Assembly: GCA_013330315.1 (NCBI GenBank)
Contig: DUIO01000005.1
Location: 6,096 to 11,187, forward strand
Direction of reading: 5' to 3'
Length of the DNA stretch: 5,092 nucleotides
Source of the DNA: Methanosarcina sp.
GTDB taxonomy: Archaea > Halobacteriota > Methanosarcinia > Methanosarcinales > Methanosarcinaceae
In this document: positions 1-4,802 of the stretch, in pieces
Numbering within the stretch: position 1 is the stretch's first letter
Layout: every line of letters begins with the position of its first letter
Translations under genes and position numbers: made by a program
The notes under the pieces: model-generated
The model's input: only the letters and a program-made list of their open reading frames with translations
What the model was told of the DNA's origin: nothing
The model's database searches: none

Positions 1-203
1 TATTAAAAGAAGGAGAACTCTGTGCCTGCGAATTAACTATTGCCCTTTCCAGCTCTCAATCGACTGTTTCTCACCATCTTTCAGTTCTGAAGAGTGCGGG
101 CCTGATTAAAGAACGGAAAGAAGGTAAATGGTCTTACTTCCGTCTCTCGGAAGGAGCAGTCATTGAAATACTTAATCAGGCAAAGCTGCTACATGGCAAA
201 TGA
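1..203 (+). CDS. arsR: ArsR-family metalloid-responsive repressor, 3' part only
   Basis: The reading frame is open from base 3 to a TGA at 201-203, giving 66 residues; the N-terminus lies off the window. It begins with ELCACEL, the Cys-X-Cys motif that in ArsR/SmtB repressors sits at the start of the DNA-binding region and binds As(III) or Sb(III). The recognition helix follows (SSSQSTVSHHLSVLKSAGL), then the beta-wing (KERKEGKWSYFRLS) and a short C-terminal helix ending in LLHGK. In this family, binding of metalloid to the cysteines releases the dimer from its operator. It lies 176 bases upstream of the permease gene on the same strand, so that gene is its likely target, either as an operon or through the separate promoter proposed at 277-285. 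The family call is firm; the inducer, As(III), is inferred from the motif and the neighbours. Confidence 0.9.
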   Translation, partial: LKEGELCACELTIALSSSQSTVSHHLSVLKSAGLIKERKEGKWSYFRLSEGAVIEILNQAKLLHGK

Positions 204-204
204 G

Positions 205-227
205 CTTTCAGTAAAGTTCTCTTTTTT
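205..227 (+). terminator. possible U-tract terminator after the first arsR
   Basis: Just after the arsR stop a short CTTT-cagt-AAAG hairpin is followed by TTCTC and then six T residues at 222-227. Archaeal RNA polymerase commonly stops on oligo-T tracts. If this works, the permease gene would need its own promoter, and one is proposed at 277-285. The stem is only 4 bp, so support is modest. Confidence 0.3.
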
Positions 228-276
228 GGAAGTAGTATTCAGAGACGAAATTCAAATCTTCAAAAATAGTTTAAGC

Positions 277-285
277 TTTATAAAG
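277..285 (+). promoter_or_regulatory. TATA-like box upstream of the permease gene
   Basis: TTTATAAAG matches the archaeal TATA consensus and lies inside the 10-bp palindrome CTTTATAAAG (276-285). A start site about 25 bases downstream would fall near 305-310, leaving a leader of about 70 bases before the permease ATG at 380. The palindrome may also be part of a repressor site, but no longer operator-like inverted repeat is seen here. Confidence 0.4.
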
Positions 286-379
286 TCGGATTTCTGAGAG
301 GATGTCTGGTATTTCCAGGGCTCCAATAGCTGTAGCTTTTGATAATTTAAAGAAAAAATAATTTTGAAGGAAGATCAAA

Positions 380-1279
380 ATGTTCTGGGATAATTTAACT
401 GTGGCAGCCAAGTTCTTTATTGGGATTGCCGTAGAGCTTACTGTTTTATTTATAGGCATAACTTTTCTTGTGGGGCTGATTCAGGAGTATGTACCTGAAG
501 AAACCGTAAAAAAAGCTATTGGAGGGCGGAACAAAGTTGTAGGCAGTATCCTGGGGGCAGGATTTGGTGCAATTACTCCTTTTTGCTCCTGTTCAACCAT
601 ACCGCTTCTCCTGGGAATGCTCAAGGCTGGTGTACCTTTTGCTGCAGCAATGGCTTTTCTTTTCTCATCACCCCTGCTAAACCCGGTAATAATATCCCTA
701 TTTATCATTTTACTGGGCTGGAAAATAGCTGCTCTTTATTTTACCATCGTCTTCGTGTCAACAATTATTATCGGCCTTTTACTTGACGGGTTAGGCTTTT
801 CCAGTCAGATTAAGCCAGTTGCTGTTGTGCGAAACAGCTGTGACTGTGAGCAGGAAAGAAATGCAAAGTCCAGAATACAGCGGTCCGCAGTATTCGCGTT
901 TAGCCTTTTTCGTCAGCTTATGCCTTATCTCCTCATAGGAGCAGGGATCGGGGCATTCATTCACGGATTCGTGCCCACGGATATTATTTCCCGCCTCGCC
1001 GGACCAGACAATCCTGTAGCAATTCCTGTTGCTGCAATTATTGGTGTTCCCATCTATATCCGGGCTGAAACTATGATTCCTATTGGACTGGCACTCATCG
1101 AAAAGGGAATGAGTGTAGGAGCTGTTCTGGCACTGATAATTGGCGGTGCAGGAGCCAGCATACCTGAGCTGACACTTCTGTCATCAATATTCAAGAGAAA
1201 ACTGCTAACAGCCTTCTTGGTGACGATTTTTTCAATAGCCGTGGTTGCAGGATATCTTGCAAATATGCTGGCACTATGA
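380..1279 (+). CDS. arsP: ArsP-type permease (PF03773), probable methylated-arsenical exporter
   Basis: This 299-residue membrane protein has about eight hydrophobic segments (roughly 10-33, 52-77, 84-112, 115-138, 178-196, 212-228, 244-265, 275-298). It carries the permease signature TPFCSCSTIP at 66-75, with Cys69 and Cys71, followed by LKAGVPFAAAMAFLFSSP and the matching second-half segment VPIYIRAETMIPIG. Characterised ArsP proteins export trivalent organoarsenicals such as methylarsenite rather than inorganic arsenite, and their length is close to this one. The start is well set: GAAGGAAG at 366-373 lies 6 bases before the ATG. A second Cys-X-Cys (Cys154, Cys156) sits in the polar central loop. 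An arsR lies upstream, and arsM, whose product would be the substrate, lies across the convergent gap. The family is certain; the substrate is inferred from family and context. Another thiol-reactive metal or metalloid is possible, because PF03773 is broader than ArsP. Confidence 0.85.
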   Translation: MFWDNLTVAAKFFIGIAVELTVLFIGITFLVGLIQEYVPEETVKKAIGGRNKVVGSILGAGFGAITPFCSCSTIPLLLGMLKAGVPFAAAMAFLFSSPLLNPVIISLFIILLGWKIAALYFTIVFVSTIIIGLLLDGLGFSSQIKPVAVVRNSCDCEQERNAKSRIQRSAVFAFSLFRQLMPYLLIGAGIGAFIHGFVPTDIISRLAGPDNPVAIPVAAIIGVPIYIRAETMIPIGLALIEKGMSVGAVLALIIGGAGASIPELTLLSSIFKRKLLTAFLVTIFSIAVVAGYLANMLAL

Positions 1280-1303
1280 AAACTTTCAAGGAAGTTAAGG
1301 AAC

Positions 1304-1336
1304 GATGCCAGGCAAACTGATCAAAGACCTGACATC
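1304..1336 (-). terminator. hairpin in the convergent arsP/arsC gap
   Basis: On the minus strand GATGTCAGG pairs with CCTGGCATC across a 15-base loop, giving nine pairs of which one is U-G. The stem overlaps the arsC stop codon and is followed on the minus strand by pyrimidine-rich GTTCCTTAACTTCCTT. On the plus strand the same position becomes a C-A mismatch, so the structure favours arsC RNA. It fills most of the 55-bp gap between two converging genes, a usual place for a terminator. Confidence 0.4.
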
Positions 1337-1799
1337 ATTCTCCAAATACCTTGGAGATCCAGTCTTTTATTTCGTCTCTGACCCGACGGAAAAACTCGAG
1401 CTTCTCTTCTTCTGACCCCACAGCTGCAGCAGGATCCTCAAAACTTTTATGAATCACTTCTTTTGCTCTGGGGTATTCGGTCGGAACCTCCAGGTTCGTA
1501 CTGCAGACAGGACAGGAAACTTTAGCCCGATCACATACTGTGACTGCCATATCAAAAATGATATCCCGGAATTCTTTGGGAGTTTTGGAGTATTGACTGG
1601 AGATGTCAATGTTAATTTCCTTCATAACCTGAACAGCATGAGGATTAACAGTTGTGGCCATAACACCGGCGCTGTAAGCTTCATATTGGTTTCCATAAAT
1701 ATTCCTCAAAAGACCTTCCGCCATCTGAGACCTGGCTGAGTTGTGGGTACATAAAAAGAGAACTTTCTTTTTTTCCTGTGATCTTACATTTGATACCAT
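1335..1799 (-). CDS. arsC: arsenate reductase, thioredoxin-coupled (low-molecular-weight phosphatase fold)
   Basis: The protein is 154 residues long and reduces arsenate to arsenite in the cytoplasm. The phosphatase loop C-X5-R is at Cys17-Arg23 (CTHNSARS), preceded by the beta strand KKVLFL. The resolving cysteines Cys89 and Cys96 (VTVCDRAKVSCPVC) keep the seven-residue spacing of the Cys82/Cys89 pair in the Staphylococcus pI258 enzyme, which marks the thioredoxin-dependent class. FEDPAA near 120-125 supplies the expected acid, Asp122. Cys99 is an extra cysteine near the redox pair. The ATG at 1797-1799 is the only possible start, since an in-frame TAG lies directly before it, yet it has no SD; the nearest (GAGAGGT, 1841-1847) serves a mini-ORF at 1807-1833. 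The gene lies 214 bases downstream of arsM on the same strand and may have its own promoter. Function is firm. Confidence 0.95.
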   Translation of the reverse strand: MVSNVRSQEKKKVLFLCTHNSARSQMAEGLLRNIYGNQYEAYSAGVMATTVNPHAVQVMKEINIDISSQYSKTPKEFRDIIFDMAVTVCDRAKVSCPVCSTNLEVPTEYPRAKEVIHKSFEDPAAAVGSEEEKLEFFRRVRDEIKDWISKVFGE

Positions 1800-1806
1800 C
1801 TAACTG

Positions 1807-1833
1807 TTATTGCATATAATAATTGATTAGCAT
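1807..1833 (-). other. 8-codon mini-ORF before arsC, possible leader peptide or translational coupler
   Basis: On the minus strand GAGAGGT (1841-1847) is placed 7 bases before an ATG that opens MLINYYMQ and stops at TAA. The arsC ATG follows 7 bases after that TAA, in another frame and without an SD of its own. Ribosomes terminating here could re-start at arsC. This is too short to judge by protein content; the evidence is purely the SD placement and the lack of one at arsC. Confidence 0.4.
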
Positions 1834-1880
1834 TGTGATGACCTCTCAACTGCTAGATTAAATACTAAAAATTAGAGAAT

Positions 1881-1931
1881 AAGTAAAGATTCTAGCATTA
1901 AAAGAAGTAAAGATTCTTTAAGTATTAAAAG
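1881..1931. repeat. imperfect tandem repeat in the arsC upstream region
   Basis: Two adjacent units are seen: 1881-1904 (24 bases) and 1905-1931 (27 bases). Both begin with AAGTAAAGATTCT and end with AG(C/T)ATTAAAAG; the second has TTA inserted between these blocks. Read on the minus strand, each unit offers a TTTTAAT stretch, a weak TATA-like element, 50 to 100 bases before arsC. The repeat may bind a regulator or simply duplicate promoter elements. Confidence 0.6.
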
Positions 1932-1969
1932 AAAATTGGAGGTCGGTAAAGCAGCCTTCAGGGACTGCT
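1927..1969 (-). terminator. possible terminator after arsM
   Basis: About 45 bases after the arsM stop the minus strand contains AGCAG paired with CTGCT (1950-1969), extended by two C-G pairs past a one-base bulge, and then T-rich ATTTTCTTTT at 1927-1936. If active, it would separate arsM from arsC. The stem is short and the T tract is interrupted. Confidence 0.3.
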
Positions 1970-2013
1970 GATGTTCACTCATACTTTTTTTCCGTGTTTG
2001 TCCGGTCTCCTTA

Positions 2014-2763
2014 TTACACCCAGGCTTTTAATTTCAGGCTCTCGACTGGCAAATCTCCGTATTGCCTTTTACTGATATCCAAATCTTCATTCAGGATTTC
2101 TACCGAAAACCCTGCTTTTTTCAGAAGCCTCAAATATTCTTCTTTTAAAACGGCGCCAGAGATACAGCCTGCGAGTAAACCACTGTCATTTTTAAGCTCC
2201 TCAGGTAAATCTTCAAGGAGAACCATATCCGAAACATACATCCTGCCCTCTGGTTTCAGGACGCGAAATGCCTCTCTGAAAACCTTTTCCTTATTGGGGG
2301 CAAGGTTAATCACACAATTGCTGATAATAACATCCACAGAACTATCTTCAACCGGAAGAGCTTCAATGTCTCCATGGCGGAATTCAACGTTTGAATATCC
2401 ATATTTCTGAGCATTAACCTGCGCTTTTTCAATCATTTCAGGAGTCATATCGACTCCGATAACTTTTCCTGCATTTCCTACTTTTTGTGCAGCAAGAAAA
2501 CAATCAAATCCAGCGCCTGATCCCAGATCAAGCACAATATCTCCAGGTTTCAGATCTGCAAAAGCTGTAGGGTTACCACATCCAAGTCCCAAATTTGCGT
2601 CTGGAGCAGTCTGAACATCAGCTTCTGAATAGCCAAGAGATTTTGAAAGGTCTACTGCGCCTGAATCTCCGCAACAGGAGCCACCAGGACAGCAGGAGCC
2701 GCCGAAGATTGCAATGTCCTGATACTTCTTCTTGATAACTTCCTTTTTCTCATTTGCATCCAT
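2014..2763 (-). CDS. arsM: arsenite S-adenosylmethionine methyltransferase
   Basis: ArsM adds methyl groups from S-adenosylmethionine to arsenite in the cytoplasm, giving methylated, eventually volatile, arsenicals. Numbered from the upstream ATG at 2775 (253 residues), the SAM loop [12 protein letters not shown] is at 81-92, with the acidic GVDM at 107-110 and the later motif HGDIEALP at 134-141. Cys66 (GLGCGNPTA), Cys154 (SNCVINL) and Cys204 (GCISGA) match the conserved cysteines Cys72, Cys174 and Cys224 of the algal CmArsM, the latter two binding arsenic. The N-terminal [17 protein letters not shown] (25-41) carries two Cys pairs where CmArsM has Cys44. I chose the second ATG (2761-2763; 249 residues) because the AAGGA before the first one touches the start codon, whereas it lies 12 bases from the second, itself rather far. 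The gene follows arsR after 63 bases, in one likely operon. Function is firm; the start is less so. Confidence 0.95.
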   Translation of the reverse strand: MDANEKKEVIKKKYQDIAIFGGSCCPGGSCCGDSGAVDLSKSLGYSEADVQTAPDANLGLGCGNPTAFADLKPGDIVLDLGSGAGFDCFLAAQKVGNAGKVIGVDMTPEMIEKAQVNAQKYGYSNVEFRHGDIEALPVEDSSVDVIISNCVINLAPNKEKVFREAFRVLKPEGRMYVSDMVLLEDLPEELKNDSGLLAGCISGAVLKEEYLRLLKKAGFSVEILNEDLDISKRQYGDLPVESLKLKAWV

Positions 2764-2826
2764 TGTTCTACCCATTCCTTATGTTGATATTTTTCAATTC
2801 TATCTTTATCTTACTTTCAGTTATCC

Positions 2827-3204
2827 TTAGCTTTGTTTCTCAACTCGATTATCAGCACTCTCATTAATAATATTAGTTCTGTTTTCAGTTTTACACATGG
2901 GACAAACTCCTGGGGCCTGCTGCTTATCACAACAGGGTTTTATATCCCTGATTCCAAGAGATAGAAGCAGAGCCTCGATTTCCTCGTTTTTAATGCTGTA
3001 GATGATGTTTCTCCCCTGTTTTTCGTACCTTAAAATTCCAGCTTCAACAAGAACTTTCAGGTGTTTTGAGACCGTAGTTTGATCCTTTTTTGTAAGGGAA
3101 GAAAAATCACAGGCGCAGTAACTGTGCTCCAGCAAATAAGATAGGATAGTAAGCCTTGTCTCGTCTCCGAGAGCTTTAAAGAACTTCACTTTACTATCAA
3201 GCAT
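2827..3204 (-). CDS. arsR: ArsR-family As(III)-responsive repressor with cysteine-rich tail
   Basis: From the ATG at 3202-3204 this is a 125-residue winged-helix repressor. After the first helices (FFKALGDETRLTILSYLL) comes SYCACDF with Cys30 and Cys32, the Cys-X-Cys site that senses As(III). The recognition helix (KKDQTTVSKHLKVLVEAGIL) and beta-wing (RYEKQGRNIIYSI) follow. The C-terminus is unusual: Cys91-Cys92, then Cys101-X2-Cys104, and a polar end. An ATG ten codons upstream (3232-3234) is in frame but lies inside the operator-like palindrome and adds a non-family stretch, so I reject it. The chosen ATG has no SD; a TATA-like TATATAT centred about 32 bases upstream suggests a leaderless message. 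It is the first gene of an operon with arsM and probably represses itself. Confidence 0.92.
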   Translation of the reverse strand: MLDSKVKFFKALGDETRLTILSYLLEHSYCACDFSSLTKKDQTTVSKHLKVLVEAGILRYEKQGRNIIYSIKNEEIEALLLSLGIRDIKPCCDKQQAPGVCPMCKTENRTNIINESADNRVEKQS

Positions 3205-3207
3205 GAT

Positions 3208-3237
3208 TATATGGATATATGCACATATATCCATATA
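3208..3237. promoter_or_regulatory. ArsR operator candidate, perfect 14-2-14 inverted repeat over the arsR promoter
   Basis: TTATATGGATATATG-type arms match exactly: 3208-3221 and 3224-3237 are reverse complements over 14 bases with a CA spacer. ArsR/SmtB repressors typically bind 12-2-12 inverted repeats, so size and spacing fit. The repeat ends 3 bases before the arsR start codon, and its outer edge includes the TATATAT (3233-3239) that would serve as the TATA box for a leaderless transcript. A bound repressor would therefore block TBP/TFB and polymerase. Confidence 0.7.
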
Positions 3238-3377
3238 TACTTATGGCTAGCAGTTCTAAATCCTTCAGTTCCTAAACTCATTTTTAAAATTAATGTCTAA
3301 TCAAAAAGGATTGAAGGTTCTGGAGTCACTTATTGTTAGACAAAAACAACCCATAGCTGCTGTAGTGTATTAGTATA

Positions 3378-3407
3378 CTTGGAACGCTATTTTCAATATA
3401 TTCCAAG
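3378..3407 (-). terminator. hairpin in the spacer between ccdA and arsR
   Basis: TTCCAAG-type arms of 7 bp (3378-3384 with 3401-3407, exact complements) enclose a 16-base loop, 37 bases past the ccdA stop. On the minus strand a five-T tract (3412-3416) lies just before it. This could end the trx-ccdA transcript or be an operator half-site pair; no gene is seen in the 206-base spacer 3238-3443. Confidence 0.25.
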
Positions 3408-3443
3408 ACCTAAAAAGTAAATGTCTGGAAATATCTAAAAGAC

Positions 3444-4088
3444 TCAGAAACTACTAAAATGGTTATGGTAAACAATATAAAAACCGACACTCAAAACAAT
3501 AAGGCCTGCAACTTTTTTTAAAGGAAAACTATATTTGGAAACTTTTTGAAGTCTCGTGGAAGAAAAGTTTGCAGAATAAGCAACGAGAAGCATGGGAATG
3601 GAAAAGCCTATGGAATATATGAAAAGCATTAGAGCTCCATACGCAACTTTACCTGAAACTGCAACCATTGTAAGGATGGTACCAAGTACTGAGCCAACAC
3701 ATGGAAGCCAGACAATACCAAGGGAAAGTCCAAGTAAAAAACCTCCGAAAAGACCCTCCTTTCTGGAATTTGCAAGCGAAGAAAAGTTTCCAAAAACATT
3801 GAAAATATTGAGGTCGAAGAGTAGTGAAACACCCATCGTGATAAGAAGAGCTTCGGCAAAGATATACAGTAGATCCAGATAAGCCGTAAGTGTTGATCCA
3901 AAAAGAGAAGTGACAATCCCCATGCTGGTAAAGGAAAGAGATAAACCTAATACAATTGCGAGGGGTCTGAACTTTCCTTTTTCAGTTGAATAAGCAAAGA
4001 CTGCCGGAATTACAGGAAGGATGCATGGGGAGAGTACACTGACTACCCCTGCAAAGAAAGCAGCAACTGGAAGAAAGTCAGAAAACAT
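3444..4088 (-). CDS. ccdA: CcdA-type transmembrane thiol-disulfide electron carrier
   Basis: At 214 residues this matches the short CcdA form, with six hydrophobic segments (about 5-32, 43-64, 67-92, 114-141, 149-171, 190-208). CcdA passes electrons from cytoplasmic thioredoxin across the membrane to an outside thioredoxin-like partner. The redox cysteines are visible: Cys22 in LSPCILPVIPA and Cys130 in WLPCVGSVLGTIL, each followed by the proline- or glycine-containing turn typical of the two half-repeats. The ATG is 7 bases after GAGGAG (4096-4101). The upstream thioredoxin lipoprotein gene ends 16 bases before it and is its obvious partner. No cytochrome c assembly genes are nearby, so its role is more likely general extracytoplasmic reduction, perhaps tied to metalloid stress. 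The family call is firm; the link to arsenic rests only on location. Confidence 0.92.
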   Translation of the reverse strand: MFSDFLPVAAFFAGVVSVLSPCILPVIPAVFAYSTEKGKFRPLAIVLGLSLSFTSMGIVTSLFGSTLTAYLDLLYIFAEALLITMGVSLLFDLNIFNVFGNFSSLANSRKEGLFGGFLLGLSLGIVWLPCVGSVLGTILTMVAVSGKVAYGALMLFIYSIGFSIPMLLVAYSANFSSTRLQKVSKYSFPLKKVAGLIVLSVGFYIVYHNHFSSF

Positions 4089-4091
4089 AAA

Positions 4092-4115
4092 TTTACTCCT
4101 CTATTTACTCCTCTA
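4092..4115. repeat. perfect 12-nt tandem duplication spanning the trx stop and the ccdA SD
   Basis: TTTACTCCTCTA occurs twice back to back (4092-4103, 4104-4115). On the coding strand each copy contains GAGGAG and TAA. The distal copy encodes the last residues and stop of the thioredoxin gene (Glu-Glu-stop); the proximal copy forms the SD 7 bases before the ccdA ATG. Ribosomes ending trx therefore meet two SD sequences in a row. Confidence 0.9.
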
Positions 4116-4686
4116 TACTTCTGGATTTGATGGCTTTCGCAAGAGTCTCTGAAAGTGTTTCTTTATCGACAACACCCAGGAACCTCGCATTTGCTCTTTC
4201 CGAACTTTTGCTTCCATCCTGTCGGATATACATGTATTTGCCGTCCTCAATATCTGCAATGACACAGGTATCTGGAATGACTCTCACTCCAAATGTTGTT
4301 GCAAGTTCAGGATATTCCTTGATATCAATAAGCATTATAGTAGCAGAATTCTGATACATTGGAAGGAGCTCTGAAAGTACCTTTTCTTGCTCTTGACAGG
4401 GAATGCAACCCTTAGACCCAAGCTTCAGTACAACAGGCCCATTTATTAGAGCCCCGTCAATTTGACTGATGTTCGTGACCTCGATCAATTCTGCTTTGCT
4501 AGTAGAATCATTAAAGTCAGCCGTAGGTTCAACAGTTCCTGTTTCGTTACCAGAATCATTAATATCGGTGCAGCCAGAACTAAAGAAAATTAAGAAAAAA
4601 ATAGCTAAAATGTAGAGCGGCTTATTTAAAAAGAAAGGGAATGAATAAATCCGCTCTTTATCCTGTATTTTATTTAGTCGCTTCAT
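4105..4686 (-). CDS. thioredoxin-like lipoprotein, extracytoplasmic partner of CcdA
   Basis: From the ATG at 4684-4686 (193 residues) the protein has a basic start, a hydrophobic segment (about 23-36, PLYILAIFFLIFF) and a lipobox-like SSGC with Cys39. A polar Asn/Asp/Ser/Thr linker follows to about 66, then a thioredoxin fold. The active site is Cys94-Ile-Pro-Cys97 (GSKGCIPCQEQEKVL), the cis-proline is Pro138 (RVIPDTCV), and an additional Cys141 follows. This places a thiol reductase outside the membrane, to be kept reduced by CcdA, encoded 16 bases downstream. A GTG one codon earlier (4687-4689) is also possible; I prefer ATG because GGGAG then has a 7-base rather than a 4-base spacing. CIPC differs from the CGPC of classical thioredoxins, so the redox potential may differ. 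The substrate is unknown. Confidence 0.88.
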   Translation of the reverse strand: MKRLNKIQDKERIYSFPFFLNKPLYILAIFFLIFFSSGCTDINDSGNETGTVEPTADFNDSTSKAELIEVTNISQIDGALINGPVVLKLGSKGCIPCQEQEKVLSELLPMYQNSATIMLIDIKEYPELATTFGVRVIPDTCVIADIEDGKYMYIRQDGSKSSERANARFLGVVDKETLSETLAKAIKSRSIEE

Positions 4687-4727
4687 CACAATTCTCCCAA
4701 ATAATCATATTCCATTTTTGCTACAAA

Positions 4728-4742
4728 TGATTCTAAGAATCA
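4728..4742. promoter_or_regulatory. 15-bp palindrome upstream of the trx-ccdA operon
   Basis: TGATTCT and AGAATCA are exact complements around a single A. The site lies 42 to 56 bases before the thioredoxin start and 34 bases from the TATA box at 4776-4783. It could be an operator for trx-ccdA or for the divergent small ORF. It differs from the arsR operator, so a different regulator would be expected. Confidence 0.35.
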
Positions 4743-4775
4743 AAATATGTTGATGTATTCAAGTATAGTGAATGA

Positions 4776-4783
4776 TATAAATA
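4776..4783 (+). promoter_or_regulatory. TATA box for the small ORF, perhaps shared with trx-ccdA
   Basis: TATAAATA is centred about 24 bases before the ATG at 4803, the distance expected if transcription starts at or next to that ATG. The element is near symmetrical, and read on the minus strand (TATTTATATC) it could also direct transcription toward trx, with a start near 4753. Confidence 0.5.
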
Positions 4784-4802
4784 TTTTACCCAGATTACAA
4801 AA

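Noticed and set aside
302..361. 19-codon ORF (MSGISRAP...) before the permease gene, with GAGAGG touching its ATG
   Set aside because: The SD has no spacing to the ATG, and the TATA box at 277-285 would start RNA at or beyond the ATG. No recognisable protein features.
1994..2410. 138-codon plus-strand ORF opposite arsM
   Set aside because: Antisense to a clear ArsM with all catalytic residues; Ser/Arg-rich shadow composition and no SD.
3205..3234. Ten-codon N-terminal extension of the second ArsR (start at 3232-3234)
   Set aside because: It is translated from the palindrome itself, has no SD and does not look like the family's N-terminus.
3207..3281. 24-codon minus-strand ORF running through the operator palindrome and ending 2 bases before the arsR ATG
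   Set aside because: No SD, no recognisable content, and it would need transcription from upstream of the proposed promoter. Kept only as a possible alternative if the arsR mRNA has a longer leader.
3294..3342. TGTCTAA/TTAGACA inverted repeat in the ccdA-arsR spacer
   Set aside because: 7-bp arms separated by 35 bases, with no T tract or promoter relation that would give it a role.
3592..3916. ORFs overlapping ccdA on both strands (96 and 95 codons)
   Set aside because: Other-frame shadows of a well-supported membrane protein gene.
4127..4354. 75-codon plus-strand ORF opposite the thioredoxin gene
   Set aside because: Antisense shadow; the opposite frame carries the CIPC active site and cis-proline.
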